Source: a bacterium UBP4_UBA6127 (GTDB taxonomy: Bacteria > UBP4 > UBA4092). Taken from it: DNA of 59,817 bases. Shown here piece by piece: positions 35,797 through 44,312 of the stretch. The stretch is from assembly GCA_002428325.1 (NCBI GenBank), contig DIVR01000042.1, positions 1 through 59,817 of the forward strand, in the 5' to 3' direction. A program made the translations under genes and the position numbers. Below the pieces are notes generated by a model, which was not told the DNA's origin, ran no database searches, and worked only from the letters and a program-made list of their open reading frames with translations. Each line of letters opens with the position of its first letter. The first letter of the stretch is position 1.

Positions 35797-36162
35797 TTAT
35801 AAATCACCCAACTCTTTATCCAGTAGATCCGAGAGTGCGTTTAATTTAAAATCTATCTCATCATCCTGAACTTCAGCCTGATCCAGTAATGGCGCAGGTT
35901 GGGGTTTTTCCTCCGGAAGAGGGTTTTCCAATACAGAGGATTGTTTCTCCCGGGCATCATAAAGCTCATCAGTAATCAAGAGACCCGCCCGGATAGCAAT
36001 TTTAAGGGTATCGGCGGTCCCCCCGCGAGCGGCCACCAGATTCATTTTCTGATCCAGATATTCGGCAATTGCTTTCACACGTTCTTCATGAGCAGCATCC
36101 ACTTTTAGGACATAATCCCAACCATAGATTCTAACCGTGACATTAGTCAGTTCCGGCGGCAT
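35797..36162 (-). CDS. zapA: Cell division protein ZapA
   Basis: ZapA binds and bundles FtsZ filaments at the division site. The 121-residue protein fits the family: VTVRIYGWDYVLKVD at the start, then VKAIAEYLDQKM and the coiled-coil TADTLKIAIRAGLLITDELYD. The Pro/Glu-rich tail is longer than usual. GGGAGG precedes the ATG. It follows a ZapB-like coiled coil and pheT in the same direction. Confidence 0.85.
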   Translation of the reverse strand: MPPELTNVTVRIYGWDYVLKVDAAHEERVKAIAEYLDQKMNLVAARGGTADTLKIAIRAGLLITDELYDAREKQSSVLENPLPEEKPQPAPLLDQAEVQDDEIDFKLNALSDLLDKELGDL

Positions 36163-36239
36163 AAGTCCCTCCCAGGCAAAAATGATTCATCGATTATTCA
36201 TTCCTGCAAAACAGACGCTATCAAAAGTTCCGGCATCTT

Positions 36240-36554
36240 CTAGGAATTATTCTCCTGAAGCTCAGCTTCCATTTCAGAAAACTCAAAAGAGTCAAGTTCC
36301 GTAATCAGGGCTTCCACCCGTTTTTTGATAACTTCACGTTCTTCCATCAACTTCAGGTTTTCATCTTCAATCTGCTTGAGATTATCCTTAATCTCCACCA
36401 TTTCCGCAAGAGATTTTTCCTGTTCCTGGACCTGGTCATTTAAAGATGAGTTTTTCTGTTTCAGCTGAACATTATCTTCTTTCAGCCGTTTTGCAGAAGT
36501 TAAAAGAGTAGTTACTTTTTCTTCGAGTAAGACAAAACGTTCCTGGGCATCCAT
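36240..36554 (-). CDS. Small coiled-coil protein (ZapB-like)
   Basis: All 104 residues are predicted helical with heptad spacing (LLEEKVTTLLTSAKRLKEDN onward), as in ZapB, which works with ZapA and FtsZ in the division ring. The position between pheT and zapA supports a division role, but no specific motif proves it. AAGGAG precedes the ATG. It lies 24 bp downstream of pheT. Confidence 0.65.
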   Translation of the reverse strand: MDAQERFVLLEEKVTTLLTSAKRLKEDNVQLKQKNSSLNDQVQEQEKSLAEMVEIKDNLKQIEDENLKLMEEREVIKKRVEALITELDSFEFSEMEAELQENNS

Positions 36555-36578
36555 GTTCCATTAGCTCCTTTAGGCTAT

Positions 36579-38642
36579 TTAAGCGGTTCTCAATTTAACA
36601 TTGAACTGGCGGGTCAACTTTTCAATAATTGACTGATGCCAGGTTTCTACTTCAGTATCTTGCAACGTTCTTTCAGGATGACGATAGGTAATTCGGAACG
36701 AGACCGACCGGTAACCTTCCGGCAGTTTCGGCCCACTGTAAAGGTCGAATAATTCTACCGATTCCAGATATTCAACAGCATCTTGGCGTATCTCATCCAT
36801 AATCTGCCGGGAAGATATCTCCATGGGAGTGAGCAAGGATATATCCCGCTGGACGGCTGGGAATTTGGGCAGGGTTTTGTATGAGTATTGAGTGGAAGCT
36901 ACCTGCACCGAGCGGTCAATAACCAATTCAAAAGCAAAAACCTCTTTTTCAATCCCATATTTCCGGCTTAACTCAGAAGAAAGAATTCCCACATTCCCCA
37001 AGTTTTTATCGCCCACTGTGATACCGGCATAAGCCCCCTGACGATACAGAAAGGATTCAGCTGGCTCATATTCCGGTTTGGGAAGTTCGAACTTACTGAA
37101 AAGATAATCAACTAATCCCTTAAACCCATAAAAATCGAGGGAGAAACCCTTTTCGGCCCAAACAGCACCGGCTGGTTTACCGGAGGCAGCACCGGCCAAA
37201 ATGGTTTCTTCAATAAATTCGCCTTTATCAGAAAGCCGCATGACTCTGCCAATTTCAAAGACCCTGACAATAGACTCACCTTGTTCCATATTACGGGAAA
37301 TGTTTTTTAATAATCCGGGAATCAGAGACATTCGAAGGACATCTTGTTCAGTACTCATGGGATTTCGAAGAGCAATCATGGATTCCCGGTGGAATCCCAT
37401 CGATGCCCAGTCAATCGAATTAACAAAAGAATAATTCATGACTTCCCAAAAACCCAGAGGAACCAGGTTTTCCCTTGATAAACGTTCCATCCTAGCCTGC
37501 CGGTTTGGCAAGGCCGGACTCATAAGGATCATAGGGGTGGAAGAGGTGAATTTTTCAAAACCATACAATCGGGAAACTTCTTCAACTAAATCCACTTCCC
37601 GTTCCAAGTCTTTCCGATGAACAGGAATCAGGAGGGAAAAGGTATCATTATCAATCTTATCAACCTGGCATCCAACTCTTTCAAAGATGCTGATGAGTGC
37701 TTTTTGGGGAACTTTCAATCCTAATAATTGCTGTATTTTACTCCCTCTTAATTGGAGGGTCTGCAAGGTTGGCGGCTTGGGATAATCATCCAGAATTCCC
37801 CGGGCTGCTTTTCCGCCTGCTAACTGCAGAATCAGAGCGGTTGCCCGATTCAAAGCTTTCAAGGCAGTATCCGGATCAGTCCCTCGTTCAAAACGATAGG
37901 AAGACTCTGACCGTAACCCCAGTTTCTTAGATGTTCTACGAACGGAGACCGGATTAAACCAAGCGGATTCTATCAACAGGTCAACGGTATTATCGAGGAC
38001 TTCCGTATTAGCTCCCCCCATCACACCAGCCAGAGCCACTGCTTTATCACTATCAGCAATAACCAGCCTTTCAGGGTCTAGTTCCCGGTCCTGCCCATCG
38101 AGGGTTTGCAGGATTTCTCCTGCCCTCGCCTGCCGAACTATGATTTGGTGGCCAGCTAATCGGTTTAAATCAAACGAATGAAGAGGATGGCCCAGTTCCA
38201 TCAGGACATAATTAGTGACATCAACGACATTATTGATGGCTCTGATACCTACTGCTTCCAGCCGTTTCACCATCCACTCGGGAGAAGGCGCAATTTTAAC
38301 GCCACGGATAACTCGCCCGCAATACCGCATACAATTCTCAGGGGCCTCAATAGTGACAGAAGCTACCTGGGCAACAGGAGTTTCTTCTTCTTCCCAAGAA
38401 GCATCCGGAGACTTAAGAGCAAACCCGGTGGCAGCTGCCATTTCCCGGGCAATGCCATACAGGCTCAAGCAATCGGGCCGGTTGGGAGTCACTTCCAGTT
38501 CAATCACCCAATCTCCAGCTTCCTGAGGATTAGGTTCAAAAGCCTTGACTTCCAGGCCGGTATCCGTTAGTTTTTTGGTCAATTCATCTATCTGCCATGG
38601 GAAATCAAGATATTCTTTCAACCAGTTATATGTGATTTGCAT
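36579..38642 (-). CDS. pheT: Phenylalanine-tRNA ligase beta subunit, lacking the EMAP domain
   Basis: PheT forms the (alpha-beta)2 PheRS that charges tRNA-Phe. The 687-residue protein has the B3/B4, B5 and C-terminal anticodon-binding (FDX-ACB) parts: VTPNRPDCLS, AINNVVDVTNYVLMELGHPLHSFD (split by loops) and ELFDLYSG. Most bacterial PheT are near 790-800 residues; here the text runs directly from TGLEVKAFE to WVIELEVTPNRPDC, so the roughly 110-residue EMAP-like OB fold is absent. The pheS gene is not adjacent. A TTGTCA-17-TAGTAT promoter lies upstream. Confidence 0.95.
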   Translation of the reverse strand: MQITYNWLKEYLDFPWQIDELTKKLTDTGLEVKAFEPNPQEAGDWVIELEVTPNRPDCLSLYGIAREMAAATGFALKSPDASWEEEETPVAQVASVTIEAPENCMRYCGRVIRGVKIAPSPEWMVKRLEAVGIRAINNVVDVTNYVLMELGHPLHSFDLNRLAGHQIIVRQARAGEILQTLDGQDRELDPERLVIADSDKAVALAGVMGGANTEVLDNTVDLLIESAWFNPVSVRRTSKKLGLRSESSYRFERGTDPDTALKALNRATALILQLAGGKAARGILDDYPKPPTLQTLQLRGSKIQQLLGLKVPQKALISIFERVGCQVDKIDNDTFSLLIPVHRKDLEREVDLVEEVSRLYGFEKFTSSTPMILMSPALPNRQARMERLSRENLVPLGFWEVMNYSFVNSIDWASMGFHRESMIALRNPMSTEQDVLRMSLIPGLLKNISRNMEQGESIVRVFEIGRVMRLSDKGEFIEETILAGAASGKPAGAVWAEKGFSLDFYGFKGLVDYLFSKFELPKPEYEPAESFLYRQGAYAGITVGDKNLGNVGILSSELSRKYGIEKEVFAFELVIDRSVQVASTQYSYKTLPKFPAVQRDISLLTPMEISSRQIMDEIRQDAVEYLESVELFDLYSGPKLPEGYRSVSFRITYRHPERTLQDTEVETWHQSIIEKLTRQFNVKLRTA

Positions 38643-38696
38643 AACAGTGGAAAACCCTTCATTTGGGAGTCTTAAAAGTATAAGTTTTTAAAAATC

Positions 38697-38725
38697 ATAC
38701 TATCATATCCACGAGGGCTTGACAA
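38697..38725 (-). promoter_or_regulatory. Promoter for the pheT-zapA unit
   Basis: On the minus strand, TTGTCA (38725-38720) is followed after 17 bp by TAGTAT (38702-38697), about 54 nt before the pheT ATG. Confidence 0.6.
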
Positions 38726-38835
38726 ACAAATCCCTGTCCATTGATGAGTTACCGGAAATTCCTGCCAGAAAAGATAACCCGGAACCCTTTTGAGTGTTTG
38801 GAAGAAGGTAAAAAAAACCTTTCCTTAACGGATTG

Positions 38836-38866
38836 TTAACGGAGAGGGTCAGAGACACTCCGTTAA
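38836..38866 (-). terminator. Hairpin after the cysteine-rich gene
   Basis: TTAACGGAG (38836-38844) pairs with CTCCGTTAA (38858-38866) over a 13-nt loop. An extra TTAACGGA at 38825-38832 could compete for the same arm. On the minus strand a T-run comes about 15 nt after the second copy, so termination is plausible but not textbook. Confidence 0.4.
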
Positions 38867-38913
38867 AACTACGTTTCCGAAGGATAATCGGGACACTATC
38901 GGGGATAACCCGT

Positions 38914-39135
38914 TTACTGGGATTCGGGATTCTTCTTTTTGGGGATATTTTTCAGGTTTTTAAGCCAATTCAACTTATAGAAAGGACAGGACCGGTATTC
39001 AACCACTAAGTCGTTTTCAGGATAATGACAGATGGCAAGTCCACCTGAATGAGGGGTTTCGGAATCCTCAGGATAATTATGATAGAAAAAGCAAGAATTC
39101 ATCTTGCAATGGAGCACACGTGGGGGTTGAGCCAT
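38914..39135 (-). CDS. Small cysteine-rich protein
   Basis: This 73-residue protein has four cysteines in two clusters (HCKMNSCFFYHN, then AICHYPENDL and YRSCPFYKL), suggesting a metal or Fe-S site. The C-terminus is Lys-rich. I chose the ATG at 39135 because AGGAGGA lies 11 nt upstream, 5 nt after the DUF151 gene stop. I do not recognise a family. The pairing with a DUF151 nuclease suggests co-expression. Confidence 0.6.
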   Translation of the reverse strand: MAQPPRVLHCKMNSCFFYHNYPEDSETPHSGGLAICHYPENDLVVEYRSCPFYKLNWLKNLKNIPKKKNPESQ

Positions 39136-39139
39136 AAAA

Positions 39140-39556
39140 TTAATCTTCCTCCTGTGAATTATCAAGCTTAAGGAAAACATCATCATTCACAAACATAGGC
39201 GCCCCTTCTCTGAGAGCCAGAGCAATGGCATCACTGGGCCGGGAGTCGATTATATATTCTTCCCCGGTAGAACGCAGAAGATAAAGTTTGGCAAAAAAGG
39301 TATCTGCATTCAGCTCATCAATAAGAATTTTATCCAGATGACTGTCCAACCGATGAACAATCTGGACCATCAAATCATGGGAAAAAGGACGGGGAGGGAC
39401 AATTCGGTTTAATCGCAGATAAATAGCCTGCGCTTCAAAAAAACCTATAACGATCGGCAAACACCGATTGCCGTTTTTCTCTTTCAGGACAATCAATTGA
39501 GATTGTTTCCAGTGCGATTCATCAATTCGCAGTTCAGATAATTCCACTTCGACCAC
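39140..39556 (-). CDS. DUF151 bifunctional nuclease family protein
   Basis: The 138-residue protein matches the bifunctional nuclease (BFN, DUF151) family: LPIVIGFFEAQAIYLRLN, then IDSRPSDAIALALREGAPMFV, the hallmark motif. Members in plants and bacteria are linked to DNase/RNase activity; the physiological role is not settled. The start is GTG (39556), with AGGA close upstream. It is the first gene of a two-gene unit. Confidence 0.88.
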   Translation of the reverse strand: MVEVELSELRIDESHWKQSQLIVLKEKNGNRCLPIVIGFFEAQAIYLRLNRIVPPRPFSHDLMVQIVHRLDSHLDKILIDELNADTFFAKLYLLRSTGEEYIIDSRPSDAIALALREGAPMFVNDDVFLKLDNSQEED

Positions 39557-39874
39557 AGTATCCTGCTTCCTTAATCAGGCCCGAAGGGGCATTGGGAATC
39601 CGCATTTATTTTTACACTAATCTTTCTTTTTGTATAGCCTCTCGGGAAAGAGGGTTCTCTTCAGACAGGCTTATTCAGCTGGAATGGCGTAGTCTCCCTC
39701 TTGAAAGATTCGCCTTTTTGTTTTGAATCATCCAACTTTATTTTACTGAATTTTAAGGAGATTAACCGGTGCCGAGGTTGTTAATTTTCTTGACTTCAAT
39801 TCTCTCCAAAAGCTAGTATGTATGAATTAAGTTATTTATAAAAAATCAATTATCATCCCAGGTAACGACCTGCC
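39557..39874. other. 318-bp divergent region between the DUF151 gene and thiS
   Basis: No full gene is seen. It holds the thiS promoter (39790-39819). There is also a small candidate leader ORF: GTG at 39769, AAGGAG 8 nt before it, 15 codons, ending at 39816. I looked for a TPP riboswitch here and saw none of its conserved boxes. Confidence 0.5.
39790..39819 (+). promoter_or_regulatory. Promoter for the thiS operon
   Basis: TTGACT (39790-39795), 18-bp spacer, TAGTAT (39814-39819), 55 nt before the thiS ATG. Confidence 0.5.
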
Positions 39875-40084
39875 ATGAAACTGACAGTCAACGGTAAAGA
39901 AATGCACATTGAAAATATTTCCACGATTCAGGAACTACTGAACTTGATGGAAATCAATCCCGGTAGGATTGTGGTGGAACGGAATGAATCCGAGATTATC
40001 AGCCGTTCTGATTTTGCCACGGTCCGGCTCCAGGATGGGGACCGTTTGGAAATTCTCAATTTTGTGGGTGGAGGCACCTGCTGA
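39875..40084 (+). CDS. thiS: Thiamine sulfur carrier ThiS
   Basis: ThiS carries sulfur as a C-terminal thiocarboxylate for thiazole synthesis. The 69-residue ubiquitin-fold protein shows VNGKEMHI, IVVERNESEI and DRLEILNFVGGG. It ends GGG-Thr-Cys rather than at the Gly-Gly terminus that ThiF must adenylate, so two residues would have to be removed, or the ending has another role. It opens the thiazole/thiamine operon. Confidence 0.92.
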   Translation: MKLTVNGKEMHIENISTIQELLNLMEINPGRIVVERNESEIISRSDFATVRLQDGDRLEILNFVGGGTC

Positions 40085-40103
40085 CTGGATGAAGGAGTTA
40101 ACC

Positions 40104-40892
40104 ATGAGTGAACTAAACACAACGAACAACGATACATTCAAGCTGGGAGATCGGACCTTTAAATCCCGATTGATTATTGGCACCGGTAAATATTCCACCT
40201 TTGAATTGATGCAACAATGCCTGGAAGCCAGCGGGGCGGAAATTGTTACCGTAGCCCTTCGCCGGGTTAACTTGGAAAATAAAACCGAAAAGAACCTTCT
40301 GGATTATATCGATCCCTCCAAATATATCATCCTTCCCAATACCGCCGGTTGTTACAGCATGGAAGAAGCTATCCGGGTTGCCCATCTGGCAAGAGCTCTG
40401 GGGATGTGTGAAATGATAAAATTGGAAGTTATTGGGGATGAAAAGACCCTGATGCCTGACCCGATAGCTACGCTTGAAGCCGCCAAAATCCTGGTTAAAG
40501 AAAATTATTTTGTCATGCCTTATATTACAGATGACCCGATTATGTGTAAGAAATTACAGGAAGTCGGATGCCCGGTGATAATGCCTATTGGTTCTCCCAT
40601 TGGTTCAGGTCAGGGTATCCTGAACAAAACCAACTTGAGAATCATTATGGAACAGGCTAAGGTCCCTGTCATTGTGGATGCAGGCGTAGGAACCGCTTCA
40701 GATGCGGCAGTTGCCATGGAAATGGGCGCTGATGCCGTTTTGATGAATACCGCCATCGCTGGCGCCGGAGACCCGTTAAAAATGGCTATTGCCATGCGCA
40801 AATCCGTTGAGGCAGGAAGGCTCTCCTTTCAGGCGGGACGCATTCCGAAAAAGCTTTATGCCAATGCCAGCAGTCCCTTGAAAGATTTTTAA
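40104..40892 (+). CDS. thiG: Thiazole synthase
   Basis: ThiG makes the thiazole ring from DXP, dehydroglycine and ThiS-thiocarboxylate. The 262-residue TIM-barrel protein reads LIIGTGKYSTFE, VTVALRRVNLENK, ILPNTAGCYSMEEAIR and VDAGVGTASDAAVAMEMGAD, all typical. I chose ATG 40104, with AAGGAG just upstream. thiF and thiO/thiH are not in the window, so sulfur loading and dehydroglycine supply must come from elsewhere. Confidence 0.96.
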   Translation: MSELNTTNNDTFKLGDRTFKSRLIIGTGKYSTFELMQQCLEASGAEIVTVALRRVNLENKTEKNLLDYIDPSKYIILPNTAGCYSMEEAIRVAHLARALGMCEMIKLEVIGDEKTLMPDPIATLEAAKILVKENYFVMPYITDDPIMCKKLQEVGCPVIMPIGSPIGSGQGILNKTNLRIIMEQAKVPVIVDAGVGTASDAAVAMEMGADAVLMNTAIAGAGDPLKMAIAMRKSVEAGRLSFQAGRIPKKLYANASSPLKDF

Positions 40893-40964
40893 TTTATGCA
40901 AAAAAACACCTGATTTTTCAACTTGATTGAAGGCCCTGCCTTGAAGGGTTATACATCTTAATAA

Positions 40965-41471
40965 ATGATATGGACTTTACCTAATATGACAGAATTGACT
41001 GCCAATGCAATAGATAATCAACTGGAACAGAACCGGAAATTGATTCAAAAGCTGGATGATATCATCAAAGGATTGGAGACTGGCAATACGGAGTCTTTGG
41101 ACCTGATTGCCCATAATAATTTTGAAAGTGATGTTCAAGGCCGGTTAAAACTATTAGAGAGAGATTTGCATAAAAATAGGGAACGCCGCCGGGAAACTCA
41201 GAAACAAATTGAAGATATTCTCCAAAAATATCGAATTATCCAACTCGCCGGAGAACAGTCCTCCTATAATTCTATTCAGGACAAGATGTTGAAAGTCAGT
41301 GAAGAGAGAGAGCAGCTGAGGGCAGAAATAATCCCTTCTTTGGAAAGATTACTGGAAGAAATGAACCAGCGAAAACAGGAGTTGGATTCAGTCGTATTAT
41401 CTCTGAGCAAAGAGCTCAACAGAGTCTCTCGGCAAAGGGAACAGGATGATATAGAATCAGACCTTCAATAA
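40965..41471 (+). CDS. Coiled-coil protein within the thiamine operon
   Basis: The roughly 168-residue protein is almost entirely helical and highly charged (RKLIQKLDDIIKGLE, RLKLLERDLHKNRERRRETQ, a Glu/Gln-rich end). It looks a little like FlgN-type chaperones but I cannot support that. It starts at ATG 40965 or 40986 with no Shine-Dalgarno, and its stop is 1 nt from thiE. The embedded position suggests co-transcription; no thiamine role is shown. Confidence 0.6.
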   Translation: MIWTLPNMTELTANAIDNQLEQNRKLIQKLDDIIKGLETGNTESLDLIAHNNFESDVQGRLKLLERDLHKNRERRRETQKQIEDILQKYRIIQLAGEQSSYNSIQDKMLKVSEEREQLRAEIIPSLERLLEEMNQRKQELDSVVLSLSKELNRVSRQREQDDIESDLQ

Positions 41472-41472
41472 A

Positions 41473-42552
41473 ATGAAAAGCAGCCCTGACAGCCTCTATC
41501 GAATGATTGATGTGAATGGTAACCGGGCCTCTGAAGGGCTCCGGGTGGTGGAAGATATCTGCCGGTTAAGCCTCGAATCAGAACCTCTCTCCCGGAACTT
41601 TAAAAAACTTCGCCACCAGGTAACCGGCGTCTTTCAGAAACTGGAAGCCGAGGGAATTAAACCTTGGAAGTCCAGAGACAGTGAAAACGATATTGGCGCT
41701 GACCGGGCATCCGGCACCGGAGGTATCAAGTCTTCCTTGGAAGATTTGATACGTTCCAATTGCCGGCGTGGAGAAGAAGCCCTCCGAGTACTGGAGGAAA
41801 GTTTTCAGGCCCTGAATCTCAGGAATGCCGCCGCCCAATGCGCCACCATTCGATTTTCTTTATATACCCTTGAAACTCAGTCCCTTAGCCTTTGTCCCCG
41901 GTCCCGGTGGAAAGAAGTCCATTTTTATGTCATAACCGACGCAGGTATTGCTTCCCCCCGGTCATTGTCTGAAGTCGCCCAAAAAACTATTTCCGGCGGA
42001 GCTCAGGCACTCCAGTTCCGAGATCCCAACCTGTCATGGAAAGATAAATTCAAAACAGGCAAAGAACTCCGCAAAATTACCTGGGATGCTGGAATTCCTT
42101 TTATTGTTAACGATCGGCCTGATTTGGCATTAGCCTTGGAAGCTGATGGTCTTCATCTGGGCCAGGATGATTTCCCAGTCAAGGAAGCCAGAACTTTGAT
42201 GGGACAGGATGCCATTATCGGAAAATCCACCCATACCCTCGCTCAGGCAATTAAAGCCCTTCAGGAACCCCTTGATTACATAAGTGTCGGCCCTATATAC
42301 AAGACCACCAGTAAACCGGATGCCTGGGATCCGGTAGGACTTCCCCTCTTGTCCCAGGTTAGGTTAAAATCAAACATACCAATAACTGCCATTGGTGGGA
42401 TTACTATTGAAAATTTAGAAATCGTGATACAATCAGGAACAGATACCATTGCGGTCATCTCAGCTGTCATGTCAGCTGATGACATAAAAAAGGTTACCCA
42501 AAAATTCATCAAGGCCATTGAAAGAGCCTTGAAAGAAAGGGGCAAGCAATGA
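41473..42552 (+). CDS. thiE: ThiD2-ThiE fusion (thiamine phosphate synthase)
   Basis: The 359-residue protein joins two modules. Residues 8-140 match the ThiD2 domain: NGNRASEGLRVVEDICRLSL, LRHQVTG, RDSENDIG. ThiD2 is associated with HMP-phosphate phosphorylation, an activity that is not shown here. Residues 148-355 are ThiE, which couples HMP-PP and thiazole-P: FYVITDAGI, GGAQALQFRD, VNDRPDLALALEADGLHLGQDD and ISVGPIYKTTSKPDA. ThiD2-ThiE fusions are known. Its stop overlaps the HU start by 4 bp. Confidence 0.93.
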   Translation: MKSSPDSLYRMIDVNGNRASEGLRVVEDICRLSLESEPLSRNFKKLRHQVTGVFQKLEAEGIKPWKSRDSENDIGADRASGTGGIKSSLEDLIRSNCRRGEEALRVLEESFQALNLRNAAAQCATIRFSLYTLETQSLSLCPRSRWKEVHFYVITDAGIASPRSLSEVAQKTISGGAQALQFRDPNLSWKDKFKTGKELRKITWDAGIPFIVNDRPDLALALEADGLHLGQDDFPVKEARTLMGQDAIIGKSTHTLAQAIKALQEPLDYISVGPIYKTTSKPDAWDPVGLPLLSQVRLKSNIPITAIGGITIENLEIVIQSGTDTIAVISAVMSADDIKKVTQKFIKAIERALKERGKQ

Positions 42553-42833
42553 TCAAGGCCGATATAATTAATGAAGTCGCTTCTCGTACCAAACTCCCGA
42601 AGGCTGACACTGCTGTGATTGTGGATGAGGTCTTCAAGGTCATCAAGGAGTCTCTTGCCAAAGGTGACAGGCTTGAATTACGGAATTTTGGAGTTTTTCA
42701 AGTCAAACAACGGGTTGCCCGGGTTGGCAGAAATCCTAAAACCAAAGTGGAAGCAAAAATTCCGCCTCGGAAAGTGCCTGTTTTCAAACCTGGCAGGGAA
42801 ATAAAGATCAACCTGAACGTCGAAGACAAGTAA
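42549..42833 (+). CDS. HU/IHF-family DNA-binding protein
   Basis: The 94-residue protein has the HU fold pattern: an N-terminal helix pair (MIKADIINEVASRTKLPKAD) and the arm signature ELRNFGVFQVKQRVARVGRNPKT, then VPVFKPGREIK. HU bends and compacts DNA. A 4-bp overlap with thiE couples its translation to the thiamine operon, an unusual place for a chromosome protein. A terminator follows. Confidence 0.93.
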   Translation: MIKADIINEVASRTKLPKADTAVIVDEVFKVIKESLAKGDRLELRNFGVFQVKQRVARVGRNPKTKVEAKIPPRKVPVFKPGREIKINLNVEDK

Positions 42834-42856
42834 CTTCATTATTTTCATTTGCGTGT

Positions 42857-42896
42857 AAATCTCCTCTTGCTTATGATGTAAGGGGAGATTTTTTCA
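42857..42896 (+). terminator. Terminator after the HU gene
   Basis: AAATCTCC (from 42857) pairs with GGAGATTT, extended by CTTGC/GTAAG (one G-U) inside, and is followed by a T-run. It ends just before the next gene's ATG at 42898. Confidence 0.75.
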
Positions 42897-42897
42897 T

Positions 42898-44178
42898 ATG
42901 AATCAGGCTCGTTCTCCATACGCACAGTTATTTTTAGCCCTGCAGTTTGTTACGCTGCTGATTTTTGGATATTTGTATTATCAAAATCAGGTGACCGGCG
43001 CTTTGAACAATCTGCATGGGAATGATTTTGCCCATAATTACCTGGCAGGAAAACTCCTGAGCCAGGGAGAAAATCCATATCGGGCAGATTTACTGTTGGG
43101 AGAGGCTCAGAAGCTGGGAATCGAAAGAGTGAATCCCTTCGTCTATCCCCTTTTTATTGGGGTGCTGTTCATTCCTCTTAGTTATTTGAGTTATGCCCAA
43201 GCTCAGTGGGTCTGGTTTGTATTAAGCCATCTATTCCTGGCAGCGGGTATTTTCTTATGGCTACAAGGTTTGCCCAAGACCCTTCGCCCCATAGCAGGAC
43301 TTATTATTCTGGCAGGCCTTTCCATCTTTTTCCCCCTAACCAGAACACTGACTGCAGGACAATTGAATCTCTTCATTCTCTTTCTGGTTATCACAGGATG
43401 GGCAAGCCAGAAAAAAGGCAATTCTGTACTGACCGGTATAACCTTAGGTATCGCAACCCTGATTAAGCTTTTCCCAGGACTATTCCTGATATATTATCTC
43501 CTTCGTAAACAATACAAGGTCTTTTTCTCAGGACTGGCCACCCTCCTCAGCATCACAGTATTGTTGACAGCCATCTTCGGATTACAACCCATGATTGATT
43601 ATGCCCAAATGATTAAGGAAATGAGCTATGGGAAGTCTGTCTGGGCAGAATCAGCTGAGGTTTTCCATGTTTCTCCAGCCAATCAATCTTTCCATGCATT
43701 GGTCGCCCATTTGCTCACCCCCAATAAGGAAACCCTTCCATTAATGGATTCACCGGAACTGGCCAAGGGATTAAGCCTTCTATTTTCCCTGATAATGATT
43801 AGCATTCTGGGATGGATTGCCTATCGACTGGGGAAAAGACATTTACCTGCTCAACAGGAAGATATCCTTTATGGATGGGTTTTATTGACAGCCCTGATGG
43901 TCCCTTCCCTTTTCTGGGATCATTACCTGGTTTATAACCTTTGGATTATAGCCCTTCTTATGGTTGCCTGGTCCCAATCCCAGAGGCTAACCCCTTTGAA
44001 AGGAATCATACTGGTTATCATTTTGTTGTGGATGGCTATTCCCTATAATTTCTGGAACATCGAAAACCGGCAAGGAATGGGAATCTTCTGGATGAGTTTT
44101 AAACTCTATCCTTCACTGATTCTCTGGGGGGGCTTAGCTTTTGAGGGTTTGATGATAACCCGAACCCACTCAAATTAA
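42898..44178 (+). CDS. GT87/DUF2029-type membrane glycosyltransferase
   Basis: The 426-residue protein has about 11-12 membrane segments and the DUF2029 signature NDFAHNYLAGKLLSQGENPYR (43-63). In mycobacteria such GT-C enzymes use polyprenyl-phosphate sugars to build lipoglycans; here the acceptor is unknown. It begins 2 nt after the HU terminator and has no clear Shine-Dalgarno. Confidence 0.8.
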   Translation: MNQARSPYAQLFLALQFVTLLIFGYLYYQNQVTGALNNLHGNDFAHNYLAGKLLSQGENPYRADLLLGEAQKLGIERVNPFVYPLFIGVLFIPLSYLSYAQAQWVWFVLSHLFLAAGIFLWLQGLPKTLRPIAGLIILAGLSIFFPLTRTLTAGQLNLFILFLVITGWASQKKGNSVLTGITLGIATLIKLFPGLFLIYYLLRKQYKVFFSGLATLLSITVLLTAIFGLQPMIDYAQMIKEMSYGKSVWAESAEVFHVSPANQSFHALVAHLLTPNKETLPLMDSPELAKGLSLLFSLIMISILGWIAYRLGKRHLPAQQEDILYGWVLLTALMVPSLFWDHYLVYNLWIIALLMVAWSQSQRLTPLKGIILVIILLWMAIPYNFWNIENRQGMGIFWMSFKLYPSLILWGGLAFEGLMITRTHSN

Positions 44179-44312
44179 CAACTGGATTATTCCGGTGATT
44201 TTCCCCGGTATTTCTTTCATTCCATGTTTCTATTAAAATCTTTTCAGGATAAATCATTGTCATGGTTGAAAGATTGAAATATAATGATTTCGCCAAGATA
44301 AGGATGATTTTA

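Noticed and set aside
39557..39874. TPP riboswitch before thiS
   Set aside because: The conserved TPP boxes are absent.
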